NCBI GenBank assembly: GCA_021234155.1
Contig: JAJEKV010000001.1
Span: 24,107,189 to 24,171,188 of the forward strand
DNA length: 64,000 nt
From: Isoetes taiwanensis
Taxonomy: Eukaryota; Streptophyta; Lycopodiopsida; Isoetales; Isoetaceae
Direction of reading: 5' to 3'
Shown here piece by piece: positions 47,269 to 59,151 of this stretch; the first letter of the stretch is position 1, and each line of letters begins with the position of its first letter. The notes under the pieces were generated by a model. It had not been told where the DNA came from. It did not search any database and saw only the letters and a list, made by a program, of their open reading frames with translations. The position numbers were made by a program, and so were the translations under genes.

Positions 47269-48036
47269 TGTTGAAAATGTGAGTCATGTCATATTATAAG
47301 GAATGATTCAAGTTGTTGCAGTCAACTAAATCTTCAATGAAGCTTATACACATGTAGATGGAAGCTACAACATCAAAGAGCATCATTAGCATCATTACAA
47401 AGCTTAAGGCTATGGAAGTTGGAAAAATATTAATGGTAAGATTATGGTTAAAGATCTTAAAGGTTATAGTGTTAAACATTGAAGGAGTAAGTTATATTAA
47501 ATATTCAAAGGTTGAGCTCGAATATTGTGTTGAGGGAAATGCATGTGGGATATTTCGAATGAACAAATTGCTGGAAAAAGAAAGTTAATCCGGCAATGCT
47601 TAACCACCGGACTGTACTAAGATAAGGTGGAGCAGAGCTTTGAAGAAGTATTCGGGTCTAAGGATAATGAGATCCGTCTTATATGTGATCGATTGAATTC
47701 GGTCAACATTGCTACAGGAACTCGGTCAATCTCTCTGCTACAGTGAACTGCTACAATAGTAGATGTTGAAATTTTAATGGTCAGAAAAATATAATCTAGG
47801 GGAAGTTGTCTAGTGTGAGTTGCAAGGAATTATTGACCATAATGTGGCTTCCTTTGCAAGGGAGAAGAACTTGATCTAGATGTTGAAGTTAATTTGAAGT
47901 TGTTAAAGTTTTGATTGCATGCTTAAGATTGAATGATCTTCAAATCTTGCTTCATAAGTGTGTAATATTTCTTTTTGAAGTCAAAAGACATCTTTGCTAA
48001 GGATTTAGTTGATTCAGTGGGTGTCTCATTCCAACA
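47269..48036 (+). repeat. Family B LTR 1
   Basis: 768 bp from TGTTGAAAATG to CATTCCAACA, directly preceded by a polypurine tract (GAAGGGGAAG) and followed by the PBS. It serves as the 3' LTR of body 1 and the 5' LTR of body 2. Confidence 0.92.
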
Positions 48037-48050
48037 GTGGTATCAGAGCC
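48037..48050 (+). promoter_or_regulatory. Family B primer-binding site, body 2
   Basis: GTGGTATCAGAGCC immediately follows the LTR; TGGTATCAGAGCC is complementary to the initiator-Met tRNA end. Confidence 0.88.
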
Positions 48051-48070
48051 AATAAATCCAGAAGAGCAAG

Positions 48071-50212
48071 ATGTCTACTCGATTTGGAGCTAACCTTCTA
48101 AACTCCATAGAGGTCTTCAAAGGAGAAACAGATTTCCAGGTTTGGAAACAAGGCATTTAAGAGGTGTTAGAATTTGAAAAATTGTGGTACTTGATTGATC
48201 CTAATGTGGTTAATACAGCAGTACTAGTATCTGGAGGAGAAGAATCAAGCACTTCAGCCTCTGTTGTAGGTGGTGGAGCTGGAACTGCTTCAAGTGGTGG
48301 AGCCGAACCGCTCGAACTAATGCAGCAAGAAGAGTTCCTCCAGTGGTCAGCGTGGATGAGAAGGCAAGAATTATGGAAGCTCAATCCATAATATGTCAAA
48401 AAGTGGGGACAGCTATTAAGCTAAAACTCAGAGGTAAGTCTCCTGCAGAAATGTGGAAATTCATGTTAGACAATTATGAGCAAAAATCCTCTTCTCAAAT
48501 AGATGTGTTGGAAAAACAGTTGAGAAAGTTAAAATTGTATGAGAAAGATAATATTGCTGAATTTCTGGAAAAATTTGAATCAATAATTGCTGACTTAGAA
48601 GGAGCTGGAGTTGTGTTAAATGAGGATTATCAACTTTTAGCCATTTCTAGAACAGTCTCCCATAATACACAGTTAGCTACCTTGTTAAGAAATGTGGCTA
48701 AGTCAAAAGAACATGCAATTAGAATGATCAGAACAGAATTTGAGCAGACCAAAGGAGATGATGAAGATGATTCAGAGGCTATGTTTGTCAAACAGAAAAA
48801 GGGCAAGAAAGTGTTTAGTAGAAAACAAATTGGTCCATGCTTTAACTGTGACAGTTATGGTCAATCTTAAAATAAATTGCCCTAAGCTTGGAAAGGAAGT
48901 TGTTTGCTATAACTGTGAGGGCAAAGGTCACATAGCAACCAATTGCTCAAGTCCAAAATGAGGGAAAGGAAAAAAGTTTGAAGGTAAAAAAGGTGGAGGG
49001 TACAAGGCTAAGCCTAGCCTGAATATTGCTCGAGAAGCAGACCAAGAAGAAGATGAGCAGGATGAAGACATTGAGGTAAATATGTCTAAGGCTTGTTCTA
49101 AGATTAATAAAAAATTTGACACTGATGCTCTTATCTTAGATTCAGAGCCGAGAGATCCGTGACAGAAGTTCAAGAATGCTAAAAAATGTCGAGAAAAAAA
49201 GAAGGAGGACATGTACAGTTTGGGAATGGGGAATTGAGAAGAATTGAGAGTGCTTTGGTGTTCGAGTTGTTTGACCTAGAAGGGAAAGTCGTAAAGTTAA
49301 AAAAAATGTGTTGTGCATACCAGGATTAATAAGAAATCTTATTTCAATATGCCGCTTGGTTGATCTTGGCCATAAGATTGTGTTTGAAAAACTCCATTGT
49401 AATATTTTTCTTGGAAATAAAAAATATTTGTGGGGAAAAAGAGTTGGGAATTTATATGGATTAAGCGGCACAACATTTGATTTCCAAGATTAATTTGTCG
49501 ACTTATCCATCTCTCGAAAATCGGCATGAAAGATTATGTCATGTTAATCCTGCTACAATAGAGGTATTAAACAAGGAAGGATTCATTAATACCAGCACAA
49601 ACCAATCTGAAAAACAAGTATGCATGGGATGTATGCTTGGCAAACACAACAGATTGCCTTTTAAGAAAAAAGGTGCAAGAGCAAAAGGCATTTTGGATTT
49701 GGTGCATACTGATTTGTGTGGACCACTCAATGTTGTTAGTTTGAGTGGAAAGAGGTACTTCATGACCTTAATAGATGATTTCAGTAGAATAACTAAAGTA
49801 TACTGCATTAAAACTAAGGATGCAGCATTTGAAAAGTTTAAACAATTTGTTAGTGAGATGGAGACTGAAACAGGAAGAAGGATCAAATGTTTGAGGTCTG
49901 ACAGAGGAGGTGAATTCCTATCATGTGAATTTAAGAGGTTTTGCAAAAATAAGGGCATTAAAAGGCAACTCACTTGTAGTCATTCCCCACAACAGAATGG
50001 TGTAGCTGAGAGGAAGAATAGAACAATTTTAAATGCTGTTAGAAGCATGTTAAAATCAGCAGGTCTGCCAAATGTTTTATGGAAAGAGGCAGTTCAAACT
50101 GCTGTGACCATTCAGAACATGTTGCCATCTGCTAGTACACATGGTGGAATTCCTGATATGCTTTGGTCAGGAAAGAAACTAAATTATGAAAATTTGAGAG
50201 TGTATGAATGCT
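48071..50212 (+). pseudogene. Family B gag to integrase, body 2 (first half)
   Basis: Starts MSTRFGANLLNSIEVF but a TAA follows soon (CAA in body 3). Frame 48343-48870 holds the gag core (MWKFMLDNYEQKS), and the zinc knuckle is broken by one extra base, shared with body 3. The 49140-49520 part is damaged at many CAG/CTG sites. Integrase (49477-50217) carries DLVHTDLCGPLNVV, KCLRSDRGGEFL and NGVAERKN (all three catalytic positions) and is open until the element inserted at 50213. Confidence 0.88.
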
Positions 50213-50975
50213 TCTAGAGCCTAGTTGCACTCAACCAACACAAGAAACAACATGCTGAATGAATGAGCCAGGTGGCCCTCCCCTTTATTTCCAAATAGCA
50301 GTACAACAATTTTTCACTTTTAATAATCCCTCATGCACACCGGCCTTTTTGGGTACACAAAAGACATCAAAGTATGACAAAAGTTTCAACACTCAAAATA
50401 AGTGTATAAAGATTTATAAGCCTTCGTTGCTACTGTCCAACACGACCCCAACATGCCAAGATCCTCGCAAAGCTCGCAAAGGACATTTCCAGATCCATCT
50501 TTGAACAAATCTGCAAAAGGAACAAAGAAACCCTTGGTATGAGGACCCCAAACTTCGCACAAAGGCTGCCATATCTTTGGCACACGAGGGCCCACCACCA
50601 TGGCGCAAGGGCCCAGAACATCGTCCCCACTTAAAACCCAATAAGAGCTGCCCCAACAACAATGCTTGGCATGAGAGCCTCCAGCCCATTGTAACAAGAT
50701 ACCACAGTAAGATCAAGAAGTCACGCAATGAACCAATCATCCGAAAAAACTAAAATATTGACTACAAGAAAACTGCAATAAACGCAAGGTTATAACGCAG
50801 GGCGAAAACTAAAAAGGGGGTGGGTGGGTCATGCGACCACAAAGGGGAGGCTCAAAGACGGCTGATGAAACGAAGAGGAATGCAACAAGGCTACAAATAC
50901 TCTAAGGGAGGCTCTCTCAACTAGCCTCAAGAAGCGGATTTATCTGCTAATCTCAAAACGCAGATAAATCACACT
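50213..50975 (+). mobile_element. Rolling-circle-like element C, copy 1 (763 bp)
   Basis: Starts TCTAGAGCCTAGTTGCACTC and ends in a hairpin plus ACACT, identical in both features to copy 2. It is joined to copy 2 with no base between them. The host sequence reads GCT before and TAGC after the pair, so insertion was between two Ts with no target duplication. Its last 155 bp are nearly identical to those of copy 2. No coding content. Confidence 0.75.
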
Positions 50976-53900
50976 TCTAGAGCCTAGTTGCACTCAACAA
51001 ACACAAGAAACAACATGCTGAAAATGGAGGCAGAAAATAGGAAACTACCTGTCTAAGAGAATTAAGGGTACAATGTCACCACTCACGAACCACAAAAGCA
51101 AAGAAAATGAGCAGGCGATGGGGAGCAGGAGACTAGAGCCCATCCAAGCAATCAAGAATAATACTAAAAGAATACTACGATGCCCTGCTAAGCTGCTAAC
51201 ATGAACTGTCCTAAGCTCAACAACTCAAACAACTGAAAAATGAAGGGGAAGGAGCATCAAACTAGCAAAGATCATGGTGCAAGGACTTGACTCACTAAAA
51301 GAACATCAAGGGACGTCGAAAACGTAAACTCAAACTACAGCTCCATCAACAAGGTAAGGACTACATGTGTCGAACCACCAAACCTCCATCGCAATTATGA
51401 AGGCTCAAGCACAACATATCCGTTCACTAAGAAACAATAGTACAACATATTCATTCACTAAGAAAAAATAGTGGACCTAAACAAAAGACTCTATCAAACC
51501 AAAACATACAAGGGGTACACACAAGTTGTCCAAACCACAACCTCAAAATGCGAAGAATGGAAACACCGAGCAAGTGATGCAACAAAGCCCACAAAGTAAT
51601 ACCAACGGAAGCTGCCTCTCGCATCAAGCAGGTAACAAACAACTCTAGAGAAAACTAGAAAGAGTGACTTGAAAGGTCTAATGAGAAGTGGACTAAAAAT
51701 CAAGAACTCTGCAAACAAACACGAGAAACCTAAACTCCTAATTCTCCAAGAGATAGAAAGATAAGTAGGCAGATAGTATTATTACGTCATGCCAAAGAAC
51801 TATAAGCAACCAAAGAATTTTAAAAGTGACGTGCCATTGCAAAAAGTTGAATCCCAAATTACTATGAGCAACAAAGGGGATTAGAGATCACAAGAGTATC
51901 TTAGTTGCACTTCTATCCCAAACAATAAGGGTTATTCTCACCTAATCCAAGGGTCAACTCCACCGCCTTGACAAAATAACATGGAGAAAAGTAAAATCTC
52001 TAACTCTAAAGAAAGACCAAACCAGAGAAAGTAACATATGACGCGCATACAAGACCTAAACCTAAGGAATGAGGAATTGAACGTTGCATAAATAAACTAT
52101 GTAAGTTGGGAACCATGCAAAATTGTACTAAATATTTGGCAATAAAATGACTAGGGGCTCGACAAAAACAACAAGTGTGAGAATAAACCACGAACTTTGA
52201 CGAAGACTTGAGAAAGAAAAAGAGGCGGACACTAAACAAAGTAACACGTATAGATACTCTAATAGAAACATAAAACAAAGAGAACAAGACGACTTAAAAA
52301 GCACAAAGGACCTCAGGACCTCAACTGACATGCATAAAGGGAAGTTTCATAACATTTGCGACCAAGGAAACATGATCCATCGAGATAAGCAAGTGCACTA
52401 GCTGAAAATGCCATGTGAAGCACATCAAGCCAATGCAAGATATATACAAACTACAAACACCTCAACTCAATGTCAACCGAATGCAAGATTGAGAGAGGGA
52501 AGGGCAACTAGAAGAAAGGAAAGGAGTGACTATTCGGACCTATAGATCGCTACAATGAGAGTAGACCAGAAAAGGGAAAGGGGTGACTACACGTCCATAA
52601 ACATGTCAACTTATCAAATTCAAATGTCTTAGAAGGACCAACTCGTAAAAAGTCCATCGAAAGAAGCACTTTAAAATCGTCAGCAAAAGTATTGAATTTG
52701 AAAATGCAAGTCCGGCACTCAACGTCCTAGTGGACAAGAAACTTGGCAAAGCATCTGAAGAATTTATATTAAAAGGACCAACCATCATCTTACCAGGAGA
52801 AAACGATGTTTAACAACCCTTCCGATATTACAACCAAAGAACAGAACTAGAAATAAAATAACTGGAGCACATCAAGCTAAAGGCTAACTAATTCAATGCC
52901 ATAGAAATAAAGGAGAAAAATAGACACAGGTTAGACACTCAAAATGGCAAAAGGCTCTAATACCTCATGCTTAAGGCAACGACCTAGATGAGCAACACAA
53001 ACCTATATAACACTTAAGCAACAATCTATGTTACAGAAAACCCATACAACCTCCTTTGTGTCACCACCTCTACTTACCAACCTGCCCATTATTGCCAAGA
53101 GAAACAAGGAAATCCAAATGACACGCACGCCCGATGATGTCCATGGTGGCACGATAAATCTATAAATCTATCTGCAATATAGCTTTGGGCCACGCTTTGT
53201 GCTCTTGCATTGGACAAAACGACACTTTGCAATCTGCAATCTTCCCAATCCGTCCAAAACCCCCTGGGACCTAATGCAAGAAAGAACCATATTTGTGATA
53301 GGTTTCAACGAAGGCAACAAAAGACAAGGAACTTTGCCAACTCCAAGATGTGGCTAAGGAGTGCACACATAATTCGTGAACCGTCATTCAACTTGCCTAC
53401 ATAGCAAAAACAGGTGAGAACATGAGATCTAACAATTGAAGAACGAAAATTAGATAACAAGAACAAGTCGGAAATAATGAGTTTGACACAATGAGTTTGA
53501 CATGAGCTGCATCATGCTGTAAAACTACTAAATTACTACTGCAAACATGCAATAACAAAAAACACAAACTCCGTTCGTAAAAACCTATAAGGCATTAATC
53601 CATCAAACCATATATATAGCAGACCATAAACTCGTGGCCAAGCTTGTATGGGTGTTTTTTTGCTGGTGGTGTACAAAAAAACGAAATTCAAGCACTAAAT
53701 CAGCACCTTCATAGATAACATGTGTGATCGGGGCTTCACATTACTAACATGCTCATTATGTTATACATAACTAAAGAACATCCTAATATTTTTTGAAGGG
53801 CAATGAAGGGCAAGGGAAGGGCAATGAAGGGTAGCTTGAAGGGCAATCAGCACCCGTTAAGCACCCTATGTCCTGGACTGCTTTATTGTACACCACCAAT

Positions 53901-56203
53901 AAAAAAAGACCCGTATCGCAATCTCTAGAATAGACCCATTCCCATGGGGTGGCAAATAATCTCCCAACACATATTAGAGTAAGAACTTCAGCCGAATGCC
54001 ATTCGATAGACTCCTCAATTTGAGCAACAACTGGCGAACTAAAAATTATCGGTACAAAGGCTCCATGGTCTTCGAATGCCTCAGACCATCAATTTGACAA
54101 AAACACAAATGCTGGTCAACTCCAGAACTAGTAGCCCTGGGAAGAATAAGCCAAAACAATCTACTAGAACTGACGCATGTTAGCCAACAAAAATTAGTAG
54201 GCTCTAAACAGATCCATGCACCGCGTCCTTGCATTCTCTACAAGTTTACCAAAATAAACTAAATCAAGGCATGTTGCATCTTCTGCGCGCATGGCAAAGC
54301 AATGGCCATTGCACCCTACTTGCACCACACAATCAACAACAATTGTTCAACTGTGGTAGCAGCAATAATGCCCAACCTGTGCTCCGGCAACGCAAAACCT
54401 TAAGGGCTCTTCCCCCTCAAAATACTAGAACTAAGATAAGACACCAAACAGAGAAACACCTTGTGGAAGAAACAAACCTAAGAGACAAACTCCTACACTT
54501 CCTATCAAAGCAACCTTGTAAAATAATACTTAAACTAGAAGAAAGAAAGACAAAAGCATGGTCTTCGTGAAAAACAGTAAACGTTGAGCACATACTACGA
54601 TTTAGGACCATAAACATGGATCTCTCCTTGTGGACTAAGTACAAGTCCTATAACCACCTGTTGTGATACCGGCAGTCAACCGCAATACATTACACTCAAA
54701 CGGACTATATAATTCATGGAGCAAGGCACATGACAACACTTTCGAGCACATACTTAACAAGACCACACTTACCTGGGCTAGCTGTAGGAAACAAAAATAT
54801 GCCAAATATGTCAAGAGACTAAGGAGACAACAGCTAGATCTGCCATAGACGTCATTAACTCTAAGAATGATAATGCATATAACAACCTTGTTCTGATTTA
54901 AAAACCATGGTTACCACTGCGAACAAGGAATCCCGAGCAAACTCAGTGCCAAGAGCCTGGGTAAGGAGCGAAAGACTAAAGGGTTTTAAAATTAAGAAAC
55001 AAAGACCAGTTAGAAAACGGTCAAATAACAAGGGCATGTTAATAGCCATGAATAAACTGCAAAATAGAAGGAAATACAGGGTACGATCTCTACGATTCCT
55101 ATGGTTGTTTTCTACCTGTCAATTCATGTAGGAGCAGCTAGATTTCTGTACATGAAAGGCAACACATTTATGGTAATTAACGCAAGCAGACAAATACGAA
55201 GCATCATTCATGCATGGCCCATCAAACTAGCTCCTATGCTGTTGACTCGTGGTAATTGCGAGCTTTAAATGTAACGCTGCTAACACAAGGAACTCTAGAT
55301 ACTGCCCCTTTTGCAGTTCTCAAAAGCTACAAGCTCTCTGAAAATCCAACAAATTGCTGAGCTAACAAATTGCTAAGCTCCACCAAAGGCATTACCTCAA
55401 AGTCCAAGTCTCGCAAATGGTGCCTGCTAGTACTGAATGGCAATATGAAAACTCAAAATTTGATTACAGCAAAACAAATTAGCTCGAAATGAGACACTGC
55501 ATAAGCCGGAAGCCAAGGTTGCAAACCACAAGCATCATATAACACAATCTCGCCATGTTAAGAAAAATATGGAGCTACTGAACTGATATCTAAACGGGCA
55601 CAAATGAAGTAAAACCACCAATCAAGTAAAGACAGAAGTCCAGGTGTGCTTATAGTAACTCGAATGCTTCCTCAGATATAACCATGCAAACCATGAACTT
55701 AGCACTGCAAACCACGATCAAGCTGGCCGTGGCAAGAACAAGAAAGGACGGCACTCCAGAGACGCAGCCTTTGAGCGGCACCGACCAGACTAGTAACATG
55801 GCAAACAATCCCAACAATCCTGTCGTTCAATCGCAGAGTTGAGCTCACAATAATAATTTTGATCCTACTCCCATAGCTCGGCCCCAAAATCTCAGAGACA
55901 ATAGGTTGTCAAAGCTTCCAGCCCGATCTAACTAGAGTCACGACTACAAAGGCTTGCAATCGACATGCCGATCTAACTAGAGTCACGACTACAAGCAATC
56001 GACATGGAGCACGACCTAAACCTAACTTGAAAGGCAAAATGAAATGGTAATTCGGTCATGCGACCACAAAGGGGGAGGCTCAAAGACGGCTGATGAAACG
56101 AAGAGGAATGCAACAAGGCTATAAATACTCTAAGGGAGGCTCTCTCAACTAGCCTCAAGAAGCGGATTTATCTGCTAATCTCAAAACGCAGATAAATCAC
56201 ACT
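50976..56203 (+). mobile_element. Rolling-circle-like element C, copy 2 (5.2 kb)
   Basis: Has the same 5' start and 3' end as copy 1. The 3' hairpin has an 11-bp perfect stem (GATTTATCTGC at 56165-56175 with GCAGATAAATC at 56188-56198), then ACACT. The interior is long and A-rich on this strand, T-poor, and holds no recognisable gene. Short frames are likely chance. A MITE is inserted at 53650 and a short duplication lies at about 55925-56003. Absence of TIRs, the terminal hairpin, T-T insertion and a tandem junction resemble Helentron/Helitron2-type elements; no Rep is present, so it is non-autonomous. Confidence 0.7.
53650..53912. mobile_element. TIR MITE inside element C (263 bp)
   Basis: Terminal inverted repeats of about 27 bp start GGGTGTTTTTTTGCTGG on the left and GGGTCTTTTTTTATTGG on the inverted right end. 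A GTAT direct repeat flanks it (53646-53649 and 53913-53916). The interior has a GAAGGGCAA minisatellite (about 53795-53852). The superfamily is uncertain: a four-base duplication fits no common plant class exactly. Confidence 0.8.
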
Positions 56204-58365
56204 TAGCATTTGTTCATATACCAAAAGAAAACAGAAAGAAGCTAGATGACAGGGCTCTAATTACATATCTAGTAGGGTATGATAGTCAGTCCAAAGCTTA
56301 TAGGCTATATGATCCTAAAGCAAGGAAAATAATTGTTAGCCGAGATGTTTCTTTTGATGAGGGACAAGTTTACAAAGTATTATCTAGACCTATAAAGTTG
56401 CCTGAAAATGTTAAGTTGATTGAGCAGAATACTAGGGCTGTATCTACTAATAAAGTCAATGAGGTTGATGCAGATGATGATGATGAGACTGAGGCTGAAA
56501 CACAAACAGAATTTCAAGAAGAAATTGAAGACTCCTTAGGGGGTAATGAAGAAGAATCAATGGACACAAGTCAAGTTGAGAGATCAGTACCTATAGTTCA
56601 ACAACAACCTCAAGAAAAGAAAAGAAAAGAAGAATGACAGAAGTGCAAAAACTTCAAGCAGGTTTAAAATTTGAGACTAAGATGCATGGTCGTGATGAAG
56701 CTGGAAGGAGTAGGAGATTTCAAGATGAAAAGGAGCATGAGATAAACAATATTTTTGAAATTTTGATGCATCTAAATCCTGAAGTGCCAAAAACCTTGGA
56801 TGATGTTCTAGTCTCAAATGACAAAGAGCAGTGGCTAAATGCTATGAAAGAAGAAATGAACTCTTTTGTCAGAACTGACACCTTTGAAACAGTTGACACA
56901 CCAGAAGGGAAGAATATAGTAGGAAATAAATGGATTTTCAGAATCAAAACTGGAGCAGATGGCAAATCACCTAAATACAAAGCTAGGCTGGTTGCTCAAG
57001 GTTTCTCACAAAAAAGGGGTCAGGATTTTGATGAAACATTTTCTCCTTTAGTTAAAATGAATAGTGTCAGAATGCTATTGGCTTTGGCAAATGCATGGAA
57101 TCTGGAAGTGCATCACATGGATGTAAAAACTGCTTTCTTAAATGCAAAATTAGATGAGGAAATTTTCATGAAACAAGCACCAGGATTTGAACAAGGGGAA
57201 GATAAGGTTTGGAAATTGAAAAGGGCAGTTTATGGGCTGAGACAGTCTCCCAGAGAATGGTACAAATGCATGGACTCTTATCTGATTGAACAGGGATTTG
57301 TTAAGTTTTTGAATGATGGGAATTTATATAAATTTGAATGTCAAGATGGCTGGTGCATTAAAGCTTTATATGTTGATGACAACATTATGGTGGCCAAAGG
57401 TACAAAATGTTTGTTGATGTGCAAAAAGTTGTTGAAAAGCAGATTTGAAATGTCAGACCTTGGAGAACTGACCAAGTTTTTAGGAATTGAGGTGTCAAGA
57501 AACAGGGATGAAGGTACCATTATTCTAACTCAAAAGGAGCAGATCAGAGGTATGCTTGAGAAATTTAAAATGAAAGAGTGTAATATTAGTAAAACTCCTG
57601 TTGTGCCAGGATGCAAGCTTTCTCTTGACATGTGTCCTAAAAATGATGAAGAAAGGAAAATTATGGAGAAGATTCCTTATAGATCCTTGACAGGATGCTT
57701 GGCCTATGTTGCTAATTGCACAAGGCCAGATATTGCTCATAGTGTAAACATGCTCAGTAGATATAACAATGATCCAGGGAAAGATCATTGGATTGCTGCA
57801 AAACGTGTTCTGAGATATTTAAAAGGCACTATGGATATGGGAATTTCATACAATTCAAAAAACTTAATATTGACTGCTTTTTGTGATGCTGACTGGGCAG
57901 GAGATTTGGATGCAAGGAAGTCTACATCAGGGTACCTTATGATGCTTGGAGGAGGTCTTGTAGCTTGGAAATGCAAAAAACAATCATCCATAGCATTGTC
58001 AACTGCAGAAGCTGAGTATGCCTCAGCCACATTATGTGCAAAAGAACTAATATGGGAAAGGAGGTTAATTCTAGAACTTGGAGTTGAGCAACCAAATTCT
58101 AGTGAGATGCTATGTGACAGCACAAGCTGCATAGCCATGACTAAAAATCCAGTAATGCATGAAAGGTCGAAGCATATAGAATTAGAGATGCATTTCATTA
58201 GGGATGCTGTGTGCAAAGGGTTGATTCAGGTTAATTATATTAGTACAGACATGTGACAGATATTTTGACAAAGGTTCTGGCAGAGAAAAGGTTCACTGAG
58301 CTCAGGAAACAAATCATGCATACAGATTTAGATATGACATAAGGGGATATGACATGAAGGGGAAG
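56204..58365 (+). mobile_element. Copia family B body 2, second half
   Basis: Resumes at TAGCATTTGTTC exactly where body 2 stopped at 50212, so the C pair is an insertion in one copia body. It runs to the polypurine tract and the LTR at 58366. Confidence 0.9.
56634..58256 (+). CDS. Family B RT-RNase H, longest open frame
   Basis: 540 aa open without interruption. Residues 70-300 are RT: VGNKWIFRIKTGADG, LVAQGFSQKRGQDF, HHMDVKTAFLNAKLDEE, VYGLRQSPREWYKCMD and catalytic box LYVDDNIMVAKG (both Asp present). RNase H follows with FCDADWAGDLDARKSTSG, STAEAEYASA and HERSKHIELEMHFIRD. The end is cut by a small deletion near 58250 (ISTDM then stop, where body 1 reads ISTDKQVADILTK). Of the three bodies this is the best-kept pol. 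Confidence 0.9.
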   Translation: MTEVQKLQAGLKFETKMHGRDEAGRSRRFQDEKEHEINNIFEILMHLNPEVPKTLDDVLVSNDKEQWLNAMKEEMNSFVRTDTFETVDTPEGKNIVGNKWIFRIKTGADGKSPKYKARLVAQGFSQKRGQDFDETFSPLVKMNSVRMLLALANAWNLEVHHMDVKTAFLNAKLDEEIFMKQAPGFEQGEDKVWKLKRAVYGLRQSPREWYKCMDSYLIEQGFVKFLNDGNLYKFECQDGWCIKALYVDDNIMVAKGTKCLLMCKKLLKSRFEMSDLGELTKFLGIEVSRNRDEGTIILTQKEQIRGMLEKFKMKECNISKTPVVPGCKLSLDMCPKNDEERKIMEKIPYRSLTGCLAYVANCTRPDIAHSVNMLSRYNNDPGKDHWIAAKRVLRYLKGTMDMGISYNSKNLILTAFCDADWAGDLDARKSTSGYLMMLGGGLVAWKCKKQSSIALSTAEAEYASATLCAKELIWERRLILELGVEQPNSSEMLCDSTSCIAMTKNPVMHERSKHIELEMHFIRDAVCKGLIQVNYISTDM

Positions 58366-59117
58366 TGTTGAAAATGTGAGTCATGTCATATTATAAAAAA
58401 TGATTCAAGTTGTTGCAGTCAACTAATACACATGTAGATGGAAGCTACAACATCAAAGAGCATCATTAGCATCAATGGAAGTTGGAAAAATGTTAATGGT
58501 AAGATTATGGTTAAAGATCTTAAAGGTTATAGTGTTAAACATTGAAGGAGTAAGTCATATTAAATATTCAAAGGTTGAGCTCGAATATTGTGTTGAGGGA
58601 AACGCATGTGGGATACGAATGAACAAATTGCTGGAAAAAGAAAGTTAATCCGGCAATGCTTAACCGCCGGACTGTACTATTATAAGGTGGAGCAGAGCTT
58701 TGAAGAAGTATTCAGGTCTAAGGATAATGAGATCCGTCTCATATGTGATCGATTGAATTTGGTCAACATTGCTACAGGAACTCGGTCAATCTCTCTGCTA
58801 CAGTGAACTGCTACAATAGTAGATGTTGAAATTTTAATGGTCAGAAAAATATAATCTAGGGGAAGTTGTCTAGTGTGAGTTCTTGTTGTTGAAGATCGAG
58901 TTGCAAGGAATTATTGACCATAATGTGGCTTCCTTTGCAAGGGAGAAGAACTTGATCTAGATGTTGAAGTTAATTTGAAGTTGTTAAAGTTTTGATTGCA
59001 TGCTTAAGATTGAATGATCTTCAAATCTTGCTTCATAAGTGTGTAATATTTCTTTTTGAAGTCAAAAGACATATTTGCTAAGGATTTAGTTGATTCAGTG
59101 GGTGTCTCATTCCAACA
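58366..59117 (+). repeat. Family B LTR 2
   Basis: 752 bp, TGTTGAAAATG to CATTCCAACA. Differs from LTR 1 by a few indels, for example an extra TCTTGTTGTTGAAGATCGAG near 58880 and a missing block near 58428. PBS follows at 59118. Confidence 0.92.
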
Positions 59118-59151
59118 GTGGTATCAGAGCCAATAAATCCAGAAGAGCAAG

